This document shows positions 1 through 7,051 of a stretch of 24,149 nucleotides of DNA, in pieces. The DNA lies in NCBI GenBank assembly GCA_035650495.1, contig DASRHK010000135.1, positions 1 to 24,149 on the forward strand, read 5' to 3'. The stretch is from DASRHK01 sp035650495 (lineage in GTDB: Bacteria; Pseudomonadota; Gammaproteobacteria; Nevskiales; Nevskiaceae). Every line of letters starts with the position of its first letter. The stretch's first letter is position 1. The notes beneath the pieces are model-generated. The model was not told where the DNA came from. It searched no databases and saw only the letters and a program-made list of their open reading frames with translations. A program made the translations under genes and the position numbers.

Positions 1-502
1 TGATCTTCGACTTCTCCACCACCGCGACCGAGAAGCCGGCGAGATCGAAGTCGCCATGCGTGTAGAGCCCCGGCATCTCCGCGGTCTCACCGCCGACCAG
101 CGCGCAGCCGGCCTGCTTGCAGCCTTCGGCAATGCCCTTGATCACGCGCGCGGCGACCGCGTTGTCGAGCTTGCCGGTCGCGTAGTAGTCGAGGAAGAAC
201 AGCGGCTCGGCGCCGGAGACGAGCACGTCGTTGACGCACATCGCGACGAGATCGATGCCCAGCCCGTCGACGCGGCCGCTCTCGATGCCGAGCTTGAGCT
301 TGGTGCCGACGCCGTCGGTGCCACTGACCAGGATCGGCTGCCTGTACTTCTTCGGGATGCTGACCAGCGCGCCGAAGCCGCCGACGCCGGCAAGCACCTC
401 GGGGCGTCGGGTCGAGCGCACGATCTTGGTGATGTCGTCGACCAGCGCGTCGCCGGCGTCGATGTCCACGCCGGCGTCGCGGTACGTCAGCGGCTTGTTC
501 AT
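1..502 (-). CDS. purM: Phosphoribosylformylglycinamidine cyclo-ligase (AIR synthetase), N-terminal part
   Basis: PurM closes the imidazole ring in de novo purine synthesis, converting FGAM plus ATP to AIR in the cytosol. Read on the minus strand from ATG at 502, the frame stays open to the window edge, giving about 167 residues. The N-terminus MNKPLTYRDAGVDIDAG is typical of the family. The ATP/substrate motif SGTDGVGTKL and the later GGETAEMPG segment are both present. The 3' half lies outside the window, so this is an edge partial and not a broken gene. I see no good Shine-Dalgarno before this ATG, but the N-terminal residues fit the family so well that the start is kept. It is divergent from the DUF2066 gene, with 45 bp between the two starts. 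Confidence 0.95.
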   Translation of the reverse strand, partial: MNKPLTYRDAGVDIDAGDALVDDITKIVRSTRRPEVLAGVGGFGALVSIPKKYRQPILVSGTDGVGTKLKLGIESGRVDGLGIDLVAMCVNDVLVSGAEPLFFLDYYATGKLDNAVAARVIKGIAEGCKQAGCALVGGETAEMPGLYTHGDFDLAGFSVAVVEKSKI

Positions 503-547
503 TTTGAGAGGAAGGCCCGGGAGGATTGGTGATATTTTAGCGGCTCC

Positions 548-1198
548 ATGCGAGTCCTTCTCCTGTTTGCTGCTTTTCCGCTCATCGCGGCTGCGCAGAC
601 GCCGGTTGTGCCGCCTGCCGCGGCGTTGCCGCCGACGGCGACGGTGAATCCGTCCAATCCCTACGAAGCGCTGGTTCCCCTCGCCGATTCCACGCCCGCC
701 GCGCAAGCGGTCGCGATGCGCGAAGCGCTGGCGACCGTGATCGCCGGCATCACCGGCCTGCCCGACGTGCGGATGAATCCGTCGGCGGTGCCGATCCTCG
801 ATCAGGCGCAGCAGCTGGTGCAGCACTACGGCGACGAGCAGGACGCGACGACGCACGCGCTGATGTTCCGCGTCGCGTTCGATCAACGCTCGATCGACGA
901 CGCGCTGAAGCGTGCCGGCTTGCCGATCTTCGGGCTCGTCGCGGGCGCGGAACAGGATTGGCCCGTCGAGTTCCGCGGCGTCGGCAACTTCCGCGACTAT
1001 GGCCACGTCGTCTTCGGACTGCGCCGCATGCGCGGCGTGAAGAGCGTCCAGGTGCAGGCCGCCGAGAACGATCGCCTGCAGCTCGTGGTGCGCTTCGAAG
1101 GCGACGCGCAGGCCCTGACGCGGACGATGGCATCCGATCCTGCCTTCGTCGCCGCTGCGTCGCCCGACAGCTCGCTGCACTTCACGCTCAAGCCCTAG
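548..1198 (+). CDS. DUF2066 domain-containing exported protein
   Basis: This 216-residue protein starts with a short, clear signal peptide (residues 1-16, with a hydrophobic LLLFAAFPLIAAA stretch before Gln-Thr-Pro), so it should be periplasmic. The body (SNPYEALVPLADSTPAAQ onward) fits DUF2066. That family has no assigned function and is often longer than this, as far as I recall, so this looks like a compact member. ATG 548 is the only reasonable start: a GTG at about 531 meets TAG two codons later. GGAGG occurs upstream but about 25 nt away. It is followed after 6 nt by the PerM-type permease and then hda. The assignment rests on both sequence and this conserved neighbourhood. Confidence 0.75.
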   Translation: MRVLLLFAAFPLIAAAQTPVVPPAAALPPTATVNPSNPYEALVPLADSTPAAQAVAMREALATVIAGITGLPDVRMNPSAVPILDQAQQLVQHYGDEQDATTHALMFRVAFDQRSIDDALKRAGLPIFGLVAGAEQDWPVEFRGVGNFRDYGHVVFGLRRMRGVKSVQVQAAENDRLQLVVRFEGDAQALTRTMASDPAFVAAASPDSSLHFTLKP

Positions 1199-1204
1199 CC
1201 GCCG

Positions 1205-2314
1205 ATGCTGGAGCATCTGCCTCCGCGATGGCTGTGGCTCGGCGGCGTCGGCGCTGCGCTCGTTCTCGTCTATCTGCTGTCGCCGATCCTCACGCCGTTC
1301 GTGATCGGCGCGGGACTCGCCTATCTCGGCGATCCGCTGGTCGATCGCCTCGAGAAGCTGAAGCTCTCGCGCACCGGCGGCGTCTGCGTCGTCTTCGTCG
1401 TGATCTTCGGGTTCGCGATCGCCGTCGCGCTCGTGCTCGTCCCGATGCTGCAGGAGCAGGCGCTCGTCTTCCTGCACAGCCTCCCCGACTGGCTGCGCTG
1501 GCTGCAGGACGTCGGCTTGCCGAAGCTCGGGCTGTCGCTGCCGGAAGGCACGCGCCTCGACGCCGACGGCATCAAGCGTGCGCTGACCGAGCATTGGGCC
1601 GGCGTCGAAGGCGTCGCGGCGGTGGCGTGGAGTCACATCTCGGCGTCGGGCGGCGCGCTGCTCACCGCAGCCGTCGACGCGATGCTCGTGCCCATCGTCA
1701 CGTTCTATCTGCTGCGCGACTGGGATCTGCTCGTCGCGCGCATCGATTCCCTGATCCCGCGCCGCATGGTGCCGACCGTGCGCCTGCTCGCGCGCGAATC
1801 CGACGACGTGCTCGCCGCGTTCATCCGCGGACAACTGTCGGTGATGGCCGCGCTCGCGGTGTTCTACACGATCGGCCTGTCGCTCGCGGGCCTGCATCTC
1901 GCACTCCTGATCGGCCTGCTCGCCGGCCTTGTCAGCTTCGTGCCCTATCTCGGCTTCATCACCGGCATCGTCACTGCGAGCATTGCGATGGTGGTGCAAG
2001 CGCACGAGTTCTTCCCGCTCGTCTGGATCGCGCTCGTGTTCGGCATCGGCCAGGCGCTCGAAGGCATGGTGCTGACGCCGCTGCTGGTCGGCCACCACAT
2101 CGGACTGCATCCGGTCACAGTGATCTTCGCGGTGCTCGCCGGCGGCGAGCTGTTCGGCTTCGCGGGCGTGCTGATGGCGCTTCCGGCTGCTGCGGTGATC
2201 GCCGTGTTGGTGCGCCACGCGACCGCGCGATGGCTACAGAGCGAGGCTTATCTGAAGGAGCCGCCTGCTCCACCGCCGATCGAGTTGCCCCCACCGCCCA
2301 ACGTACCGCCGTGA
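1205..2314 (+). CDS. AI-2E / PerM family inner-membrane permease
   Basis: This 369-residue polytopic membrane protein is of the AI-2E exporter (PerM/YdiK/TqsA) family. It opens with paired hydrophobic segments (about residues 9-40 and 55-85). A long periplasmic/cytosolic insert follows, then the family's C-terminal membrane block with the segment FVPYLGFITGI and the GQALEGMVLTPLLVGHHIG region, which is well conserved in the family. The C-terminus is proline-rich (PPAPPPIELPPPPNVPP). Substrates of most members are unknown; the AI-2 label comes from a few cases. Its TGA at 2312-2314 overlaps the GTG start of hda, so the two are probably translated in a coupled way. Confidence 0.9.
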   Translation: MLEHLPPRWLWLGGVGAALVLVYLLSPILTPFVIGAGLAYLGDPLVDRLEKLKLSRTGGVCVVFVVIFGFAIAVALVLVPMLQEQALVFLHSLPDWLRWLQDVGLPKLGLSLPEGTRLDADGIKRALTEHWAGVEGVAAVAWSHISASGGALLTAAVDAMLVPIVTFYLLRDWDLLVARIDSLIPRRMVPTVRLLARESDDVLAAFIRGQLSVMAALAVFYTIGLSLAGLHLALLIGLLAGLVSFVPYLGFITGIVTASIAMVVQAHEFFPLVWIALVFGIGQALEGMVLTPLLVGHHIGLHPVTVIFAVLAGGELFGFAGVLMALPAAAVIAVLVRHATARWLQSEAYLKEPPAPPPIELPPPPNVPP

Positions 2315-3030
2315 AAGGCAGCCAGCTCGCGCTCGGCGTGCAGCTGTCCGACACCGCCGACTTCGGCAGCTTTTTCCCGGGCCCGAATGCGGATGCGCTG
2401 ACGATGCTGCGCGATTACACGAAGAGCGCGCCCGGCACCGGCGTGCTGCTGTTCGGCGCGTCGGCGACGGGAAAGACGCATCTCCTGCACGGGCTCGTAC
2501 GCGACGCCGCCGCGCGCGGACTCGCGGTCGCTTATCTGCCCTTGCGCGACCTCGCCGCCGACGGACCGCAGATCCTCGACGGCCTCGACGATCGCGCCGT
2601 CGTCGCGCTCGACGACGTCGACGCCGTGACGCCGGATCGGATGTGGACGCACGCGCTGTTGCGCCTGATCGACAAGCTGCGCTCGTCGCATCGCCATCTC
2701 GCGCTCACGACGCGCGCGGCGCCGGATCGCATCGAGGGCGTCGCCGCCGATCTGCGCACGCGGCTCGCTGCATGCACGGTGGTCGCGCTGAAGCCGCTCA
2801 GCGATGCGGAGCGCCGCGAATTGCTGCGCAGCCGCGCGAACGCGCGTGGTCTTCAGATCCCGGACGACGTCGTGCGCTGGCTGCTCTCGAATCTGCCACG
2901 CGATCCGCACACGCTGATCGCGGCGCTCGATCGGCTCGATCAGGGCTCGCTCGCGCAGAAGCGGCGGCTCACGCTGCCGTTCGTGCAGCAGCTTCTCGCG
3001 ACCGCAGGCGAACGAACAGCACCGCGCTGA
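2311..3030 (+). CDS. hda: DnaA regulatory inactivator Hda
   Basis: Hda is a DnaA-homologous AAA+ protein that, with DNA-loaded sliding clamp, stimulates hydrolysis of DnaA-bound ATP after initiation (RIDA). GTG at 2311 gives 239 residues, the expected size, and overlaps the permease stop by 4 nt (GTGA). The Walker A motif is GASATGKTH (about residues 49-57), Walker B is VVALDDVDAV and a sensor-I-like LTTRAAP follows. The C-terminal helical lid is present (NLPRDPHTLIAALDRLD). The N-terminus KGSQLALGVQLSDTADFGSF resembles the clamp-binding segment with Gln-Leu. The reading frame is open far upstream, but those codons are an off-frame shadow of the permease and DUF2066 genes. Confidence 0.93.
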   Translation: MKGSQLALGVQLSDTADFGSFFPGPNADALTMLRDYTKSAPGTGVLLFGASATGKTHLLHGLVRDAAARGLAVAYLPLRDLAADGPQILDGLDDRAVVALDDVDAVTPDRMWTHALLRLIDKLRSSHRHLALTTRAAPDRIEGVAADLRTRLAACTVVALKPLSDAERRELLRSRANARGLQIPDDVVRWLLSNLPRDPHTLIAALDRLDQGSLAQKRRLTLPFVQQLLATAGERTAPR

Positions 3031-3304
3031 CGAACTCGATCGCGGCGACGACCGCCGCGGCCCGCAGCAGCCACACCATCGTCGGGCGCATGTACGTCTC
3101 GGCGAGCAGGCCGGCGCAATAGAACACGATCAGCATCGACACCCACGCGTAGGTGTAGCGCTCGCCGCGCCAGAGTCCGCGCGCCGGTGCGAGCAACGGA
3201 ACGATCAGCAGCAAGCCGATGCTCGCGCGCGTCATCGCAACGAGCAGCGCGATGAGCGCAACGTGGGCGATCAGCGTGGCGATCCGCAGTGATCCGCTCG
3301 TCAT
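2969..3304 (-). CDS. DUF2069 small membrane protein
   Basis: This 111-residue protein starts at ATG 3304, where ATGA overlaps the wrbA stop by 4 nt. It has four hydrophobic segments: IATLIAHVALIALLVAM, IGLLLIVPLLAPARGLW, a segment around YAWVSMLIVFYCAGLLAE, and LLRAAAVVAAIEFVSAVLF. The segment GLWRGERYTYAWVSMLIVFY is typical of DUF2069, a small inner-membrane family of unknown function found mainly in gamma- and betaproteobacteria. Its 3' end runs 62 bp into the convergent hda gene, an unusually long convergent overlap, although both reading frames look sound. It forms an operon with wrbA and the acylase gene. Confidence 0.88.
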   Translation of the reverse strand: MTSGSLRIATLIAHVALIALLVAMTRASIGLLLIVPLLAPARGLWRGERYTYAWVSMLIVFYCAGLLAETYMRPTMVWLLRAAAVVAAIEFVSAVLFVRLRSREAAARTAA

Positions 3305-3894
3305 CGCAGTTTCCGCGCGATCTCCGCGACGCGCTTGCCGAGCGCGAAGCAGAGCTGTTCTTCGTCGCTCGTCAGCGCCCGCGGTGTCGGCGCAAGTCCC
3401 GCGACGTGCGACGCACCGTACGGCGTGCCGCCGCTCGTCGTCGAGGCGAGCTGTGTCTCCGTGTACGGAATGCCGACGATGACCATCCCGTGATGAAGCA
3501 GCGGCAACATCATCGACAAGAGTGTCGATTCCTGGCCGCCGTGCTGAGAACCGGTCGACGTGAACACCGCCGCGGGCTTCCCCGCGAGCGCGCCGGAAAG
3601 CCACAGCGCGGTCGTGCCGTCGAGGAAATGCTTGAGCGGCGCGGCGATGTTGCCGAAGTGCCCAGGGCTGCCGAGGATGAGGCCCGCGCACTCCTTGAGA
3701 TCGCGCTGCTCCGCGTACGGCGGACCGTCGTCGGGAACGTCGGGCAATTTCTCCTGCTCGACGCGCGTCGCGAGCGGCGGCACGGTGCGCAGTCGCGCAG
3801 ACACGCCCGCGACCGACTCGACACCGCGCGCGATCTTGCGCGCCATCTGCGCGATCGACCCGTCGCGCGAGTAATAGAGGACGAGGATCTCCAT
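3301..3894 (-). CDS. wrbA: NAD(P)H:quinone oxidoreductase, WrbA type
   Basis: WrbA is a tetrameric FMN flavodoxin-like enzyme that performs two-electron reduction of quinones. ATG at 3894 gives 197 residues, the normal length. The FMN phosphate loop is LYYSRDGSIAQMA (residues 6-18). The segments LILGSPGHFGNIAAPLKHFLD and FTSTGSQHGGQESTL match the isoalloxazine-binding loops. PYTETQLASTTSGGTPYGAS is a WrbA signature, with the conserved GGTPYGAS. The start overlaps the acylase stop by 1 nt (TGATG) and the stop overlaps the DUF2069 start by 4 nt, so the three genes are likely co-transcribed and translationally coupled. Confidence 0.95.
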   Translation of the reverse strand: MEILVLYYSRDGSIAQMARKIARGVESVAGVSARLRTVPPLATRVEQEKLPDVPDDGPPYAEQRDLKECAGLILGSPGHFGNIAAPLKHFLDGTTALWLSGALAGKPAAVFTSTGSQHGGQESTLLSMMLPLLHHGMVIVGIPYTETQLASTTSGGTPYGASHVAGLAPTPRALTSDEEQLCFALGKRVAEIARKLR

Positions 3895-6260
3895 CAGTGC
3901 GCCGCGGGAGCGAGATGCAGCGTGTGCTCCGTCGCGCCGGGCAGGAACGGCGACGGATTGCCGTGCGCCCAATCCTCGTGACCGGCGCGATAGTACGGCG
4001 ACAGCGGATGCCCCGATTGCCCGCCCGGCATCTCGAACAGCGCTTCCGATTCACGGCCCGGCGTCACCGCCATGCGCTGCGATGCGCCGAACGTCGGGCC
4101 TTGCACGCGCGGCATGTTGCCGTCGCCGGGCAGCTGCTCCGCCGGCATGTCGAGGAACTGCGCGAGCGCCGGCACCGCCTTCGACAGCGGATGCTGCATG
4201 CGCAGCGTGTTGCGCTCGCCCCAGGTGCGCGCCGCGAGTCCGCCGGGCTGCTTCGAATAAGGATCGACGACCGTGTCGAGCGCAGCGAGCAGGAACTCGT
4301 GCCAGCTCGGGAAATGCGGGTTGAGCAGATGCATCGGCTGCTGCGTGACCAGCTGCCACAACGCGCCCTCGTCCTGGAACGAGCGGCCATAGACGAACTC
4401 CGGATTGCGCGCGTGCAACGGCGCAGTGATCGCCGCGAACGCGGCGTCGTGCACCAGCGCGCGCCATTCCTTGACGATGCGATAACCGGCGGAGTCGATG
4501 GCTGCATGCCCGCCCCAGCTTTCGACGAGGCGCTTGGCCTGCACGCGCAGATCATGTTCGGCGAGCGCCTCGGGATTGAGAACGTCGAGCAGCAAGTCGC
4601 GCCAGCGCGTGAGGAACACCGCGCGGTCGTCGAGCTGAGTCGCGAGCATGTCTTGCGGAGTCGCCTTGTCGATCTTCATCAGATCGTCGCGGATCTGCCC
4701 CGCCCGCGCGCCGTGGTCGTAACCGCCGTCGCCGATCTTCGCGAGCAGCTCGCCGTCGACGACGCGATTGTTCGCGCTCCAGATGCGGCCCGCCTGCGGA
4801 TCGATCACGCGCGGATATTGATCGGGCGCTAGCCAGCCGTCCCACTTCGCGCCGTCGGCCCACGATGCCGGCAGCACGCCGTCAAATCCCTTGCGCACCG
4901 GAATCTTTCCCGCGATCGACCAGCCGATGTGCCCGTCGCGATCGCCGACGACGAAGTTCTGCGGCGGCAATCCGGACGCGTTCGCCACCGCAATCGCTTC
5001 GTCGACACTGCGCGCCTGCTCGAGCCACGCCAGATGGAGATTGATCGCCTCGGGTTCCTGCGCGAGCCAATGGATCGCGTAGAGCCGGTCGCGCGACTTC
5101 AGCACCGGTCCCCAGATCGTCTCGTCGACCTTGAAGTGCTCGTCGGGCGCGCCGTGGACGTGGATCACTTCGTCGACGACGTCGAACGGCTTGTAGCCGT
5201 CGGGCGTGCGGTACTGATTCGGATCGGCGGGATTGATCTCGAGCTTCACGAGATCGGTCCAGTCGCCGTAGCTGTTGGTGAACGCCCACGCGACGTGCGT
5301 GTTGCTGCCGACCACCATGAACGGCTCGCCCGGCAGGCTGACGCCGGTGAGATCGAGCGGCTGCGCTCCGTCGAGCACGAAGCGCACGCGATACCAGATG
5401 TGCGGCACGTTGAGACCGAGATGCATGTCGCCGGCGACGAGCGCGCCGCCGCTTTGCGTGTGACTCCCGGCCACCGCCCAGTTGTTGCTGCCGCGCCAGG
5501 AAAAATCGCTGCTGCCCGTGCCGGTGAAGTCGGGGAACTGCACGCCTTCGAGCTTGCGCAGATCGAAGACATCGGCCGGCGGGATCGGCGCCGGTGTGCG
5601 CACATCGCCGACGATCGGCGCATCCCACTGCGTGCCGGCGGGCATCAGGAAATCCGCGACCGGAGCCGGCAGCGCATCGCGCATCGTCTGCATCTTGAGC
5701 TCGCGATCACCGTCCTCGTCGTTCAGGTCGAACGCCATCGCATAGAGGACGAGCTCGCAATCCTCCACGCTCCACGGCCGCGGATCGCTCTGCAGGAGGA
5801 AATATTCGAAGGGCTTTGCGTGCAGCGCCCGAAGGCCTGCGTTCACGCCGTCGGTGTACGCCTGCAACAGCGCGAGCTCCTCGGGCTTGGCGAAAGCGAG
5901 CGTCTTGCCCGCGACATCGCGCATGCGATGCCGCCGCAGATGCTTGTCGGTGTCGATCGCGGCCGCGCCCACCAATTCGGAGAGCTCGCCGGCGCCCGCG
6001 CGGCGCAGCAGATCCATCTGGAAGAAGCGCTCCTGACCGTGCAGGTAACCGGTCGCGCGCGCGAGGTCGAGGCGATCGGACGCGTGGATCGTGGCGACAC
6101 CATGGGCGTCGCGCTCGATCGAGACCGGCGGGCGCAAGCCGGTCAGTGCGACGTCGCCGTCGAGCTTGGGCAAGCTCCCGCGCAGGCCGAAATACACGGT
6201 GCCGATCGCGACGAGCACGATCAGCACCAGGAGCAGCAGCAGGCCACGGAGGAATCGCAA
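3894..6260 (-). CDS. Penicillin acylase family Ntn-hydrolase (membrane-anchored or exported)
   Basis: This large precursor (788 residues from TTG at 6260) belongs to the S45 penicillin/acyl-homoserine-lactone acylase family, which self-cleaves into alpha and beta chains. The N-terminal nucleophile is most likely the Ser of GSNNWAVAGSHT (codon 5487-5489, residue 258), the start of the beta chain. The alpha chain carries DAHGVATIHASDRLDLARATGYLHGQ and RRAGAGELSEL, typical of the family. The N-terminus has a hydrophobic segment (FLRGLLLLLVLIVLVAIGTV) that serves as signal or anchor. The frame opens further to ATG 6323, but that ATG sits on the start of the divergent SnoaL gene. The TTG is preceded by AAGAAGGG at good spacing. 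Substrate cannot be told from sequence: a beta-lactam, an acyl-homoserine lactone or another amide are all possible. Confidence 0.88.
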   Translation of the reverse strand: MRFLRGLLLLLVLIVLVAIGTVYFGLRGSLPKLDGDVALTGLRPPVSIERDAHGVATIHASDRLDLARATGYLHGQERFFQMDLLRRAGAGELSELVGAAAIDTDKHLRRHRMRDVAGKTLAFAKPEELALLQAYTDGVNAGLRALHAKPFEYFLLQSDPRPWSVEDCELVLYAMAFDLNDEDGDRELKMQTMRDALPAPVADFLMPAGTQWDAPIVGDVRTPAPIPPADVFDLRKLEGVQFPDFTGTGSSDFSWRGSNNWAVAGSHTQSGGALVAGDMHLGLNVPHIWYRVRFVLDGAQPLDLTGVSLPGEPFMVVGSNTHVAWAFTNSYGDWTDLVKLEINPADPNQYRTPDGYKPFDVVDEVIHVHGAPDEHFKVDETIWGPVLKSRDRLYAIHWLAQEPEAINLHLAWLEQARSVDEAIAVANASGLPPQNFVVGDRDGHIGWSIAGKIPVRKGFDGVLPASWADGAKWDGWLAPDQYPRVIDPQAGRIWSANNRVVDGELLAKIGDGGYDHGARAGQIRDDLMKIDKATPQDMLATQLDDRAVFLTRWRDLLLDVLNPEALAEHDLRVQAKRLVESWGGHAAIDSAGYRIVKEWRALVHDAAFAAITAPLHARNPEFVYGRSFQDEGALWQLVTQQPMHLLNPHFPSWHEFLLAALDTVVDPYSKQPGGLAARTWGERNTLRMQHPLSKAVPALAQFLDMPAEQLPGDGNMPRVQGPTFGASQRMAVTPGRESEALFEMPGGQSGHPLSPYYRAGHEDWAHGNPSPFLPGATEHTLHLAPAAH

Positions 6261-6321
6261 GACGCGTTTCCCTTCTTGTTGGGGTGGCCTAGAGTAATGG
6301 AACAACCACGGGGAGCAAGCC

Positions 6322-6786
6322 ATGCATCCGAATGCGGAGCTGATCGAGCGCTTCTATCGCGCCTTCCAGGACAAGAACGGCCCGGCGATGGCCGCGTGCT
6401 ATCACACCGACGTGCAGTTCTCCGATCCGGTATTCACCGACCTGCGCGGCCCGCACGCCGGCGCGATGTGGAAGATGCTCACCGAGCGCGGCAAGGACCT
6501 GAAGCTCGAGTTCCGCGACGTGCGCGCCGACGATCGCAGCGGCTCGGCGCACTGGGAAGCGTGGTACACGTTCACCGGCACCGGCCGCAAGGTGCACAAC
6601 GTCATCGACGCGCAATTCGAATTCCGAGACGGCAAGATCGTGCGCCACACCGATCGCTTCGATCTGCACCGCTGGGCTGGCCAGGCGCTCGGCTTGCCGG
6701 GCAAGCTGCTCGGCGGCACGTCGTATCTGCAGAACAAGGTGCGCGCGCAGGCGGCGAAGAGCCTGGCGCAGTACGAGGGGCGGTAG
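6322..6786 (+). CDS. SnoaL-like / NTF2-fold protein
   Basis: This 154-residue cytosolic protein has the NTF2-like cone fold. It begins with MHPNAELIERFYRAFQDKN and the segment AACYHTDVQFSDPVFTDLRG, the standard start of SnoaL-like proteins. Strands around AHWEAWYTFTGTGRKVHN and EFRDGKIVRHTDRFD then form the pocket. Members include isomerases, cyclases, dehydratases and proteins of unknown function, and I cannot assign a reaction. ATG 6322 has GGGGAG 6 nt upstream (6310-6315), a strong ribosome site. It is divergent from the acylase gene, with only 61 bp between the preferred starts. Confidence 0.85.
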   Translation: MHPNAELIERFYRAFQDKNGPAMAACYHTDVQFSDPVFTDLRGPHAGAMWKMLTERGKDLKLEFRDVRADDRSGSAHWEAWYTFTGTGRKVHNVIDAQFEFRDGKIVRHTDRFDLHRWAGQALGLPGKLLGGTSYLQNKVRAQAAKSLAQYEGR

Positions 6787-6992
6787 CGGCGGCTGTCGGC
6801 CACTTCCAGCCTTTGCCGGATACTCGGAAGCGCGAACGGAGCTCTCGAAAGCCGTCGTTGCATCCGGTCCCCATAGCCGACGTTCGCTGAGCCCAACGCC
6901 CACGGCAGGGTCGAGGAGCTGCGAGAACAACCACTTCCACATGATCAACGAGAAGCCGGTCTAGCCGATCTTCCAATCCTTTTTCCTGTGAC
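6787..6992. other. Intergenic region before the cholesterol oxidase operon
   Basis: About 200 bp between the SnoaL gene and the promoter-like element. I see no coding frame that resembles a known family, no obvious strong terminator hairpin with a T-tract and no repeat. A short T-rich patch (CTTTTTCCTG, about 6979-6988) lies just before the promoter-like element. Confidence 0.5.
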
Positions 6993-7020
6993 GTGAGGGA
7001 ATCCCGCTCCGGTTTCCGTT
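6993..7020 (+). promoter_or_regulatory. Putative ECF-sigma promoter of the cholesterol oxidase operon
   Basis: GTGAGGGAATC (6993-7003), a 10-nt spacer, then TTCCGTT (7014-7020). The same two blocks with the same spacing occur at 14275-14302. GGAAT plus CGTT about 15 nt later is the usual shape of an ECF promoter (-35 and -10). It sits 31 nt before the ATG at 7052, leaving room for a short leader with AGGGGA 7 nt from the start codon. The match is directly seen; the promoter role is inferred. Confidence 0.6.
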
Positions 7021-7051
7021 CTGCATTACGAGAACGTCAGGGGATCGGGTC

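Noticed and set aside
958..2310. Long arginine-rich plus-strand frame in front of hda
   Set aside because: It is an off-frame shadow of the DUF2066 and permease genes. Only the part from GTG 2311 has family similarity (Hda).
4929..6890. Very long plus-strand frame opposite the acylase gene
   Set aside because: The acylase on the minus strand has clear family motifs; the opposite frame has none and is an effect of high GC.
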